DNA of 64,000 bases, from NCBI GenBank assembly GCA_013399875.1, contig VXAZ01004548.1:360955-424954 (forward strand), read 5' to 3'. The notes below the pieces were generated by a model, which saw nothing but the letters and a program-made list of their open reading frames with translations, made no database searches and had not been told where the DNA came from. Source of the DNA: Gymnorhina tibicen. Taxonomy: Eukaryota; Chordata; Aves; Passeriformes; Artamidae. Positions within the stretch are counted from its first letter, which is position 1; each line of letters starts with the position of its first letter. This document shows, in pieces, positions 13,516 to 24,790 of this stretch. A program made the position numbers and the translations under genes.

Positions 13516-14027
13516 CTGCTAAAACTCTTTGTTACAGGTTGCAGCTATCATTTAGTCCTGGTGATATGAACAGTTAGCAGAGAACACTGAAAAATGGCTG
13601 GTTTTAAAGTGGCAAGAACTTGTGAAGATTTGGTGGTTCTTTTGTAAGTATAAAGTGGTCATTTCCTTTGAAGGCTTAAAGGCAGAGAGCTTGAAGAGAC
13701 TACATTTCACCTGGCTTAGATGTCCCTGATGCAGGCATCTACTTCTTAGCTGGTTGCCCTAACCATCAAGTATAGTTGAAGGAAAAAAGTAGTTAATCAC
13801 ACTGAAAGTAGGATTCACCTGATTCACTTTATGTCTCTTTCTACTTCCTGATAAAATGATTTATACTATAAAAGTACCCTTCCCTCCTCCCCGAGGCTGA
13901 GCTGTCAGTGATACAAGGCCAAGTTTTGATAGAGAAAGTCTGCTGAGTAGAGCCATGCAAGCTAAGAAATATAAAACTGGAGACTGAAGCAAGATTGTTG
14001 GTGTAAGGACAGTCTGCAGCACAATGA

Positions 14028-14162
14028 CTCCAAAAAACAAAACAACACAATGAAACACAACCCACCCCAAAAAACCCCAAACAAACCCAAACCAAAAATA
14101 AACTGAAACAACAACAACAAACCCCCAACCAACAAAACAAAATCCACAAACATCCACAAATG
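14028..14162. repeat. CA-rich low-complexity tract with minus-strand G4 motif
   Basis: The plus strand is almost wholly A and C for about 130 bases. On the minus strand, C-runs at 14061-14063, 14065-14068, 14075-14078 and 14086-14088 become four G-runs of three or more with loops of 1, 6 and 7 bases, which meets the canonical G3+N1-7 quadruplex definition. Overlapping minus-strand frames of 65-116 codons here are an artefact of this composition. Confidence 0.8.
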
Positions 14163-14728
14163 GATGTAAAGAGATAAACAGGAAGTATCAAAATGGCAAT
14201 TTAGGCACAGTAAAAACCAGGCTTATTCAGGAGCAGCAAAAGCTGAACCTGGTGGCAGCTGCCCCATAAAGACTTTTTGGACACAGAGTCCAGTATCATT
14301 CACCCTAGCAGTTTATTTGTTGTAGCCATCTACTGGTATTGTCTTTAAAACTGTGTCATTTGGAGTCCCTTAAAATACATAAAAGTAGTTCAGCATACTG
14401 ACAGAGAAAGTAGTGAGATTCCTAGGTAGTTATTATAGACTCCTATCTACCTTGTCCAGAAAGATTTCCAGGAAAGCTATGAGGGCAAAGAAAATAATAA
14501 AACCACCCAAAAGTACAAACCAGAAAATATTCAGGAGTAAGTAGTACATTGGTATGTAGAAGGATTCAAGAGGAATCTCTTCTAAGTATGACAAAATATT
14601 TGAATTCATTACAAGAAAAAAATGCCTTCAACACTGGTGATATGTAGGACAGCTTATACAAATGTGGTGAGGAAAAATCCAACGAGGAGGTTAACCTCAG
14701 TGATCTCAACTGCTTATGTAAGAAAGAA

Positions 14729-14897
14729 TCACGAATCATGGAATCATGAAAAATAGAACTATTTGGGTTTGAAGGGATATTAAAGATCATCTGGTTCCCA
14801 CACCACTGTCATAGGTGGGCACTGCTGCTACCTACTAGATCAGGTTGTCCAGGGCCCCATCCAACCTGACCTCAAATAGAGACCAGATATTTCCTCA
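14729..14897 (-). mobile_element. CR1 LINE 3' end, minus strand
   Basis: Antisense CR1 terminus: an AATCATGGAATCATGA tail, GGTTTGAAGGGATATTAAAGATCATCTGG-like sequence (14767-14793), then CAGGTTGTCCAGGGCCCCATCCAACCTGACCTC around 14840-14873. These blocks are diagnostic of the last ~170 bp of CR1. The rest of the element is absent. Confidence 0.9.
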
Positions 14898-15189
14898 TTA
14901 TAGAATTCTGAGAGAATTGCTACATGAACACATACTGAACTATGTTCAGTATGCAGATAAACAGCAAATGCAGTAGCTGTATAATAAAAAGATCAAAACA
15001 TGAGAGAAGTTGTGAATGAAATGTGAATGAAATAGCTAAATTTGTAAAGAAAAGTTACTTCAAGAAATTGAAGTAAATGAATTAAATAGCAGATAAAAAG
15101 TAGAGGGTATATATCAAAGTAACGAATTAACCTCCTATGTTTCTTTCTTAAGGAAACTTCTAATTTTTTTTCTTCAAAAAAAGGCAATG

Positions 15190-15800
15190 CTTTATCTAAA
15201 CTACTTTATCTGGACTTCAGTAGAGCAGTTGATATATTGCCAGGGGAGGTGTTATTAATTAAGATGAAGAAGATTGAGATTAATGTAAGAATAGATGACC
15301 CATTCAGTCTGTACTGAAAAGGAAATGGCTGGTAAGGAATTATGTTATTAGAAGGGTTCCACAAGTCTTACATGTGGATTTGGTTTTGCTTTATATTTAG
15401 TTCACATTTTATTTAGCGCCCTGGGCACAAAAGAATTGGGGATATCCTGATGACACAACACTGGGATGCACCAATAAAAGGAAATACAAAGAGGGTCAGC
15501 TAAAGGACAGCAATAATACAACTGAGTTAAAAGCCATATAATGCAGTAAAAATTAGATACTTGAGAGCTAACAGTAAGACATTTTGTAGCCAGGTGAGAG
15601 TTTTTCAGACAAAAATGTGGAAGATGGAAGAGAATCTGGATATTAGTAGATCACAGAATATTGCAATCTTTGGTTCCGTAAATTTCCTATAGACACAAGA
15701 GAATATGGTTTTGTTCCCTTAGAAACATTGCCTTCCAGTCTGATCACCTCTGTTCAGGCAAGGTACCTTCAAAACTGGAAAGTACAGAGAAATTCCACTT
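15190..15800 (+). mobile_element. Decayed CR1-like LINE reverse-transcriptase fragment
   Basis: On the plus strand, 15196-15240 translates to a LDFSRAVD-like block, the counterpart of the conserved LDFSKAFD region of CR1-type reverse transcriptase. About 200 bases on there is a segment in the position expected for the GSVLGPLLFNIF and ADDT blocks (15400-15470, ending in GATGACACAACACTGGGATG), but it is broken by stops. Downstream sequence is CR1-like only in patches. The element is old, has many indels, and its limits are approximate. Another LINE clade with the same motifs cannot be excluded. Confidence 0.55.
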
Positions 15801-16616
15801 CTGATGAACTGAGGAATTAAACTGGTTTATATTTAAAAATAAAACATCTTGACCTAGCAAATTAAATACTGTAGCTAGATATGTTTATACAGTCCAAATA
15901 GAGACTTCTCTATATTCTAAGTATTGTATGTTTTTATTGCATATTTCTCTTTTATTGCATATTGCACATTGCCTCATCAGTTTGCACAATCCCACAACCT
16001 CCTTCAGAATCCCATACCCATAGGATTGCACCTTCATCTGTTGCAAAGTGCAGATTTGCCTGCAGTTTCTTGATAGCCCATCAATTAGTGGGACTGACCA
16101 GGTTTGTTTCTGGTTACATTTTCTTTATGCTAACAGGTCAGGGTTTATGCCTCTGAGTGTTTTTTCCCTTTGCTTATACTCCCAATTTAAAATATAATTT
16201 TTTGCACACCCTAATTTGTGCCACAGACCAGGTTTGTTCTTATCAAGACCTCCCTTATTACATTTTGGCCAGATACCCTTAAAGGAGCAGATACTCTCCT
16301 ACCCCATACCTTTACTTATGCGTAAATCAGATTTAACATTTCTAGGACTGGGTTCATCTCATGTAGCTATAGTGACTACAGTGTAAATAAGTACATTTGA
16401 CCACGGCTCATCTTTGTAGTTGATTTGGAGAAATCAGTAAATATTTATTGCAAATATTCTCTTCCATTGCCAACATATCCTTCAAGCTGAACTGAATTGT
16501 ACTCACACATACATACAGCTCAGATACAGTTACAATTCATCTGTCTAAATTTAGATGGGACACATCAACCTTTCAGGAAGAATCAATAATATTATTTTTT
16601 ATATGACGCAAAAGTG

Positions 16617-16697
16617 TACTGCGCAGGGCCAGGAGTTGGACTCAATGATCCTGCTGGGTCCTTTCCAATTCAGCATATTCTGTGATTCTGTGATAAC
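16617..16697 (+). mobile_element. CR1 LINE 3' terminus
   Basis: Eighty bases match the extreme 3' end of CR1: CAGGAGTTGGACTCAATGAT, CCTGCTGGGTCCTTTCCAA, then the octamer tail ATTCTGTGATTCTGTGA ending near 16694. This is the classic severely 5'-truncated insertion. The tail octamer is intact, suggesting a younger copy than those nearby. Confidence 0.93.
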
Positions 16698-17415
16698 TCA
16701 CCAGTTTTTACATTTGTTAAAAATGAGGACAGAACCCTGAGTCAGTACATTTTAAGCAGGGCTTGTGCTCTTTTCCCATAGTTAACTTAAAGTCAATATA
16801 CAAGAAACGTTTTGGCGTAAACTCAATAACGTGTGCTTGATTGAATTAATAGAAACATGATTGTGTGTTTATGCTTAATCTGGATCACACCAGTACTGCT
16901 GTGCTAGCAGGTGGATACTAGGTAGTTTACAGCGTCATATTAATGATAGTGGACCTACCATACAGACAGAGACAGAATTTCATTCATCACTTCTGATTGC
17001 TGTAATGTGTCTTCCCCTCCTAGTTAAAAATCAAGTCCATAGGGTGGCTTTGGCATCTCATTCTTTTTACACTTCTGTGTCAGTTCTCCTCACCTACAAA
17101 TTGTGAAATTCAAGGCTAAGAATAAATTGAATAGTGTTTGCAGGTATTTTCCATAGAATCATTCCATTCATATTATTTTAGTAATCCAATTTATAATGTG
17201 GCTGCACAAAACCTTGAATCAAAACACATGAAGAGGAATTGTTGTCTGCTAATGGAAAGAAAGGACCCTGATGGAAATTTCTTCAGGTGGCTTTGTTGTT
17301 AAAGTGTTTCTGTTAACTGTGTCTCAGCCGGCACCTGTTAGAAAAGATTTAGGCTCCATTTGTCCTTTGTGGGATCTATCAGTTTTCAAGATAGCTTAAG
17401 ACTTCAGAAATTCAG
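16698..17415. other. Non-coding DNA, no gene seen
   Basis: Unique-looking sequence between the CR1 tail and the 413-bp duplicated segment. I see no open frame or repeat worth reporting. Confidence 0.5.
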
Positions 17416-17828
17416 TAAAAGCTTTTGAGTAATTTCTGCTTGTGGCCTGATGCAGTTGCAGAAGTTGTTCACTCTAGATGGGTCAGGGGCTAGTTGCTTT
17501 CCTATTAGAAATATATTGATTTCTTGCCATTATTTTGCAATATATAAACATTGTCTATATATTTTAATTTTATATATAATTAATATTTTATTACATGCGT
17601 ATACATTGCATTTCTCTATATTGTACTGTATTGTATTGCATTGTACTATACATATTCTTAAAAAAGATCAAACATCACTCTTCACATTGTGTTGAATAAT
17701 CCATGATTATACATCTCAGACTGAATTATTTTCTCCTTAACAACTTTAGCTTCTAAGTTAGAGGAATTTCCCCTTCCTTTACTTTAATTTTCTTTACTTC
17801 TTCTGTAATTTTTGAAAGCCAGTTTGAT
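17416..17828. repeat. 413-bp direct repeat, copy A
   Basis: This segment recurs at 17830-18242 with an offset of exactly 414 bases. I found two substitutions by eye: an A/G difference near 17550 and a C/T difference near 17798. The internal sequence is AT-rich with a TGTAT-type microsatellite near 17620-17650. The two copies are separated only by one ambiguous base, which suggests overlapping contig ends from two haplotypes rather than a biological tandem duplication. Confidence 0.95.
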
Positions 17829-17829
17829 N
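17829..17829. other. Single-N assembly join
   Basis: A lone n lies exactly at the boundary between the two 413-bp copies. Some scaffolders write a one-base gap when contigs are expected to overlap but were not merged. Confidence 0.9.
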
Positions 17830-18242
17830 TAAAAGCTTTTGAGTAATTTCTGCTTGTGGCCTGATGCAGTTGCAGAAGTTGTTCACTCTAGATGGGTCAG
17901 GGGCTAGTTGCTTTCCTATTAGAAATATATTGATTTCTTGCCATTATTTTGCAATATATAAGCATTGTCTATATATTTTAATTTTATATATAATTAATAT
18001 TTTATTACATGCGTATACATTGCATTTCTCTATATTGTACTGTATTGTATTGCATTGTACTATACATATTCTTAAAAAAGATCAAACATCACTCTTCACA
18101 TTGTGTTGAATAATCCATGATTATACATCTCAGACTGAATTATTTTCTCCTTAACAACTTTAGCTTCTAAGTTAGAGGAATTTCCCCTTCCTTTACTTTA
18201 ATTTTCTTTATTTCTTCTGTAATTTTTGAAAGCCAGTTTGAT
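17830..18242. repeat. 413-bp direct repeat, copy B
   Basis: Second copy of 17416-17828. The flanking sequence continues uniquely after the shared GCCAGTTTGAT at its end. An 81-codon frame appears identically in both copies (17450 and 17864) but has no recognisable product and is AT-rich in composition. Confidence 0.95.
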
Positions 18243-19800
18243 ACCCACTCAAGCAAAAATGCACAACAGTTTTGGCAGCCCTTTACTACTCCATTTCTCC
18301 CTTCACTTATTTCTATATACTTACCCTAATTAGCAGAACTATCCATGTGCATGCACACCCACACGTTGCTCAAGGGAAAGTCTAGGTGGAAACTACCAAC
18401 TTATTTCATAGCAGAACTTCTGTCTGTTATTTGGGCTTTTCCTTTTATGATTTGTATAATAAACTACACACAAATATGCCAGTGGCTGTTTTGGTTTTTC
18501 TTTTATTTGGCACCGAGCAACTTCTGTATTCCTGTTATTCTTAAGACATAAAAACTATCTAATACTATTTCATTAGAAGATCTTTTAAAATTATACATAA
18601 AAGGTATTCTAAACTTTCTCCCCAAAGCAACATTTCTGTTCATACCATGCATGTCAGTTAAATCCCACTGTGCAATCAGTCTTACTGAAATGAGTTAAAA
18701 TGTCTGCATAATAAAGGTTATATTGTAATTTTACAGGAGTTCCCAAGGAAGACTAGGCTTAACTACACACATTTCAAAAGCAGAACAAAGAATTATTATT
18801 GCTCAGTTGTTCTGGATAGTTTACTGTGTGAGAAAGAAGCTGAAAGCAATGCTCATTCTCTCAGGATTTTCCCCCTTACATTCAAAACCTTCTTGAAAGC
18901 AGCAAAAAGAAAAAGCTTCACATACTTCCCCTACAGATCATGTTGTTACTCAAAGACAAAAGCTATCATATAAATAAAAGACTCAGTGTTACACAGTTCT
19001 TTGCAAAATGAACTGAAGGAAATGGTAAGAAAACTGCAGGGCTGAGGAATGATTGATTTGCTTCTGGTTTACAGTAAATCCAATCTATGGTATGAATGAA
19101 AAGCTGAAAAGTTGCTGGTTATGACGTTCAAGCAGCCTGGCGTGTGCCAACAGAAAAATAAATTAATGCGTTAGTTACATTGTTCAGCTTGATGGCTGTA
19201 TAATTATGCAAACATATGGCTTTGTACTTGCTTAATTATTTTGTCACCTAATTTTCCTCAGTATTACACAGAATTTCACTCAATTTTCTAAAGGTGGGCG
19301 ACATTCTAAAAATTCACCAGAAGTCTGTGTAGCTTTCATACTCTAGGTACCTATCTTTTTGTGATGGAAGCTTAAGTAACAACCAGAAAATTTGAAGATG
19401 TCATCACAATGACCACAGACTACGAGATTTATTTTCTTTAGTCCCTATGGTGTTCATAAGCTAAATATTGTTTGCATCGGAGTCTTCCGAGAAATCTTAG
19501 CTGAAAGACCTGCTGTAAGCATTTTTAATGTATATAGTAATGATTGAACCCACTATAAAGCAGAATAATCATGATTAAATCTATTAAATTATACAGGCAA
19601 AGCAAAGATGTACTGTCTAGAATCTTTTATATAATAGTAGAGTGGTTAAAGCAATAGACCAGAATATGAACTATGTTTAGCTTTGCTCTTCCTTCTGAAT
19701 TGTTTTTATGACTGCTTTTGATATTCACATATTTTATTTGGTGGCTTTTTAATTAAAAATATGAAAGAAGTACACAAGTAAAGAGCTGTGTTCTAGGACT
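18243..19800. other. Non-coding DNA with a motif-dense block
   Basis: No gene seen. Most is AT-rich background. The part at about 19080-19275 is listed separately as a candidate conserved non-coding element. Confidence 0.5.
19080..19275. promoter_or_regulatory. Candidate conserved non-coding element
   Basis: A roughly 195-base block of complex, non-repetitive sequence packs several known transcription-factor cores. They include TAAATTAATG (homeodomain), TGATGGCTGTATAATTA, ATGCAAA (octamer half), CATATG (E-box) and CTTAATTATTTTGTCACC. There is no open frame or transposon similarity. Such density is typical of developmental enhancers in gene deserts, but motif density in AT-rich DNA is weak evidence and conservation has not been tested. 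Confidence 0.3.
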
Positions 19801-20092
19801 CCTTTTCCTTTTCCTTTTCCCTTTCCCTTTCCTTTTCCCTTTCCTTTTCCTTTTCCTTTTCCTTTTCCTTTTCCTTTTCCTTTTCCTTTTCCTTTTCCTT
19901 TTCCTTTCCCTTTCCCTTTCCCTTTCCCTTTCCCTTTCCCTTTCCCTTTCCCTTTTCCTTTTCCCTTTCCCTTTTCCTTTTCCTTTTCCACTTCTTTCCC
20001 TTTCCCTTTCCCTTTCCCTTTCCCTTTCCCTTTCCCTTTCCCTTTTCCACTTCCTTTTCCCTTTTCCTTTTCCACTTCCTTTTCCATTTCCC
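19801..20092. repeat. (TTTTCC/TTTCCC)n homopyrimidine hexamer array
   Basis: About 290 bases of nearly pure C and T on the plus strand, built of six-base units. TTTTCC units dominate about 19835-19905, TTTCCC units dominate about 19906-19953 and 19994-20042, and mixed zones lie between. The array is interrupted by CCACTT-type variants near 19988, 20047 and 20072. All three minus-strand frames are open across it (Lys/Gly/Arg/Glu repeats), which is a by-product of the purine-only complement, not a protein. Homopurine-homopyrimidine mirror repeats can form triplex (H-DNA). A perfect 12-base palindrome, CCTGCATGCAGG, follows directly at 20091-20102. Confidence 0.95.
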
Positions 20093-21615
20093 TGCATGCA
20101 GGGGTTAATTAGGTCTGAGTTTGAGTCAGAGCTTTTCTTGATTGCTTTCTTTTTTGTTGGTCCTATGGCTCTTTCTTAATTTTGGGCGCAATGCATGAGG
20201 TGCAAAAGGAAGGTTAGGAAATGCCCCAATTCTATAATTTTTTGGTAAGGCTCTCTGCTTGGAGACTCTTTTGCTATCAGGAAAAGCCATTATCTCATTT
20301 AGTCTTATTAAAATTTCAAAACACAAAGATAATCACAAGCATGTTTTAAGCCTGTGTAATACGTTCTCAGTAAGTGGTGAACTCAAGAAAGATGACTATC
20401 CAAAGAAATAAAAAGTGAGAAATCTCTATCAAGCCTCTTACTTTCAGCATGCAGTTCAGCTAATATTTACACTTCTTACCTTGTGGTTAGCGGTACCTGA
20501 AGTGTAATTCAATGTGTTAGAAAAACAGTATCTCTGCCCTGCACCTAAATTACAAATGAGTAAACCATTTCAGGTGTCAAATCTCGAGCAGCATTCCCAT
20601 TTCAATACTAACCTAAATTCTGGGCATGCAGCATTGTTACACAAAGAAAGTGAATTCCTTAGGACTTAATAGAAGCTATCTCTTGTTTTGCACAATGACA
20701 ACTCTTTGTATTACTCCCATACTTAATGAGATATTAATTCCTGATTTCAGTGTATGGAGGACTAATAATTGTTTTCTGCCTCAATACCAATAATTTGGAG
20801 AAGGGGCAATTTTTTTTCTCTATATTAGCTTAAACATAGCTTTTGTAATTTTTGGGGTGGTATTTGTTTAGTTCAGTTTGGTGGGGCTTTGGGGGAGGTT
20901 TTTGCTTTTTTTTTTAGTTTGTTTTTGATTTTTCATTTTAATTGAGCTCACGGCACTGGAAAAAATGGTGATGTTTATCACACCCAAGTACAGCTTTATG
21001 GTTAAGGTGCTGGTGTCAGCATTATTATTTCAAATCAGCCTCGCACACAGTACATTTCATGAATTTATGAAGAATGAATGTGACTAAAAGCCAAAGATCT
21101 TTCTTTCCTTCCAAAATGAGAAGTGATTCTAGATGTTACCTTAGTTACCTGGTTTATCTTTTCTGATGTCACACTTTTCTGCTTAAATGTAGGTAACACT
21201 GGTGTTCAATTTCTAAAACAAAAAATGGCTCTCTTGGGATTTTCATGATTACAGCACTGATGACAAACAATGAAGTGAGGAAAGAACATAAAATATTATG
21301 ACCACAATGAATTCAAACCTCTGCCCTTTCTTTAACAATGACATTTAAAAATAAGCTCACTCTGACGTGGTAACTTTTTCTTAGGTTCAATGTTGTGGTG
21401 ATGGAAGTGAGTTTTGTAATGAAATTTGAATAATCAAACTTATAGTAATTCATATATCCCCAATACAAAAGGGAGGTTGGACATAGTTTGATTGTTTTCA
21501 TTCATTCGTTTGGGGATTTTGTTGTGTTTTTGTTCATTTGGGGTTGTTTGTGTTTGGTTTTTGTTTTATTTTCTTTTCCTAAGCTAACTGTACATTGTAT
21601 GGGGTAGCATTTTTG

Positions 21616-21640
21616 TTATCTATCTATTTATCTATCTATG
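21616..21640. repeat. (TATC)n microsatellite
   Basis: Six imperfect tetranucleotide units with one TATT variant. Confidence 0.85.
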
Positions 21641-24579
21641 ATATATCTTTTTAATGTGTATGACCATGAAATTTTGTGCTATCTCTGTTTTGCCAGTTTC
21701 AGGCCTACATGAGAGTCCTGGCCATAACTTCATAATTATATGATATTGTGTCTAGTACTAAATCCTCTTTTTCATATATTCTCTCTTTTCATAAACACTT
21801 TTTTCCCCCCCACATATGCATAATGCCCAGAGAAGGACAAGAACATGGTACAAGAGGTTTTTGACTTGAAGGACTAGAGATCCAAATTGTCCTGTAGCAC
21901 ATATCAGCAATTAAATCTAGATATGTGCTACCAGTACATCTACACTGTCATTTTGAATCACATCCTATTTCCCTTCTATTTATTATTCAGATGGCATATT
22001 TTCTAGGTTTCTTACAAGATCCACTCTAGGGAAAAACGGGTACGTCCTTTCTGTGGTACAGTTATAAATGAGATGATTTGTGAGTCAGTTTTCTTACTAC
22101 CTTTGGCAAAAGACAAGTAAATTTCAGTACTTTCAGAGCCTTCAGACATACAATTTATTCATCTTTCAGTTATGGGATTGTTCCCCAACCACACTTAGAC
22201 CTGGCAAGGTTGTTTGATGCAGAAGGATTTAAATAACCTCAGCACTGCTCTATGAAATAAAAAAAATAAATGAGGTTCCATAAAGATATAAATAATTGAA
22301 TCAGAAAGGCTGAGATTGGTGTGAATTGAGAATGAATGTGAATGTCTTTATGTGGAGGCACCAGCAGGAACATACAGAAGGAAAGGATCTCAGTGCCTCT
22401 GTCAATGGCATCCAGATTAGCAAGTCCTCAGCACCCCTGCACATCTATTTGCTGTTTCATAGAACACACGAATTTGGACAGTATTGGGAAAGTATTGGCT
22501 CACATATATGTACCAGGATAAATACACTGCCAGCTCGGGAAGGGTTAAAAAAGGTATGGCTGAAATCTGTATGTGATCAATAACTCAGAGGACATGAAGA
22601 GATAATTGTCTTCCCTTGTCTTCCACATGACTGCACAGGATCCATCCTAACATCTGGACACGAGCACTGAGGTGGCCAAGTGCTGGCCAGACAGCCAGAG
22701 CACTCCTGCCCTGGTCCCTGACAACTGGGCTGACCTCTTGGGCATCACATACAGTCTAGTGCTTGCATGGTAGGAGGGAATGGGACTGAAACAAGTTTTG
22801 ATGCCATTTTTCCTTTAAATAAAATAATTTTTCTCTCATAATGTCTTGCACATTTATTTACTGCACTGGGAATATGGTGCAAGAGTATTTTCTGAAAAGG
22901 TGTGTAATGAGTATCCACAGAACTACAGAGAGCAGGTTAAAGGTCTGTGTGATGGGAATAAGGTTCTGCAGCCATGTAGGCACGTAGTGAAGTAAACCTG
23001 TAACATCGTAGCGAACCAGACTTCATCTCATACACTGTTCATCTTGGATTGGGCCACTCGGCATCAGCAAGCTTTGTAAATGCAAACCATTTTGCTCCAG
23101 GTGCCCAGGAACAAAGAATTACTCCCAGAATGTTTTCCAGGACCTTTATAAAGACCTTTTTTAAGGACACAGTAATAATAACAATAATCAGGCTAATACT
23201 GTTAGGAGAGAAGTATATAAAGCACAGGGACTCAAGTGGTAGCTTACTGGCCCATTTCACAAAAGAAAGGCTTTGGGTTATATATATGTAAATGAATAGG
23301 GAGCATTTTTAAGGCAGAGAGCCTGTTCTTGTCACTTCTAATCTGCAATAAAAATTCATCATGTGAGAAATATGCATGAGGATATGAATGGGCATGCCTC
23401 CAGTGTATTATCATAACACAGGCAGTGGAAACCATCTTTCTTAAGTAAGGGAGGACTACCTGCAAATAGCTGACATACAAAATGTCTCCATAGTGGCATT
23501 TGAACATAGCAGTTCTTTCAGAAAAATGAGAACGGAGATGAATGGGGACCAATGTGCTAACTGATCAACTACTTCTAGTCTGTCACATCTGTACTCAGCT
23601 TTCTTTGGCACTGTAGGCACCTTAGCGCTCCAGGCAGCTTCTAAATTGCTCAAAAAAAAAAAAAAAATAGTACCAGAAAGAGAAAATTGGAAGACTTCCA
23701 TATGCAACACTGTTTCCAAATGTACAGCAACTGTGGTTTACTTATTTACAAACTTACTTTAGAAAAATAGCTCAAAGTTTGCTTTTCTTACCATTCCAAT
23801 AAGAATTCATTATTTTCCTTATTTTTCCTGACCACAAAACCTCTCACAATACAGCTTATTAACGTCCATTATAGCAATCTAGAACAGGGTTTTGTTTATT
23901 TGTTTGTTTCTAATTGCAAAAAAGTTCCTACATTTCTTTACTAACTGAGCCAACTTCGGCATTATTTCCACTAAGAAACCTGGAAATGGTCAAGGTCTGA
24001 GTACACAGCACTGCTGAAACCCAAACCTATCTCAAGAGCAGGACTTGAGTGTACTCTGCTTTTCTGCAGAAAAGAATTGCAGATGCTTATGTGTGCGCTT
24101 TATCATTATTTCCTACCCTTCTATATCTCTCACTGCAAATGCTGGGAGTTTAATTTCTGTATTACCACCTTCCATAATACAAAAAGTTGTAAATAAAGTT
24201 TTCTGGATGGAAAATCAATATGCATCTAACCACACAAGGACATTTTTTTCCTCTTTCAGTGGCTTTTTAACAGAGTTCCACTTATTGTCCATTAAAAAAA
24301 AAGAAAAGGTTAATAATGAAAATCTAATGAAATGAAAGGGAAAAGGAGAAAATCTTCTGAGGAACACATAGACAGAGCACATGGAAAATTAGAAGATCTT
24401 TCTGAATATGATGCTTTAATGGGTAAAATAAGGTAATGCATTTCTCAGAAATTTGTCTCTTCATGAAATACCATATCAACAGAGAGATTGTCAGACCTAT
24501 TGAAATCTATGAAGAATGAATATCAGTAAACTTAATTTGTATAAAACAAAGAAAAAGCATGAATACGCAAAAAAAAAAA

Positions 24580-24790
24580 AAAGCACTAATTGCCACATTA
24601 ACAATTCTGCTTGGCAAAACAGTGATTTGAAGACAAAATTTGACAATTAAAGGCAATTACAGGCCTTCTAAATCACTCTCAAACCGCCTCCAACATGACT
24701 TTTCTGCTTCCTCCGGTTATCAGCCTGACATGTCTGAAAATTTGCTGCTACCCCTGTAAACAAACAAATTTCAGTCAGTGTTTTGGTGTC
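24580..24790. promoter_or_regulatory. Candidate conserved non-coding element
   Basis: Complex unique sequence with clustered cores: CACTAATTGCC, GACAATTAAAGGCAATTACAGG (two homeodomain cores about 10 bases apart, around 24640-24662), and TGTAAACAAACAAA (forkhead type) near 24757-24770. No transposon similarity or open frame. The call rests on visual motif density only. Confidence 0.25.

Noticed and set aside
13841..14191. Minus-strand frames of 65-116 codons rich in Val, Phe, Gly and Cys, resembling membrane proteins
   Set aside because: They translate the GT-rich complement of the CA tract; three frames are open at once, which marks low complexity.
17416..18242. Biological tandem duplication or recombination hotspot
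   Set aside because: The lone N exactly at the boundary and allelic-level divergence favour unmerged contig ends, though reads are needed to be certain.
19749..20097. Three overlapping minus-strand frames of 85-114 codons (Lys/Gly, Arg/Glu and Lys/Glu repeats)
   Set aside because: They exist only because the strand is purine-only and so lacks stop codons. They are the complement of the hexamer array.
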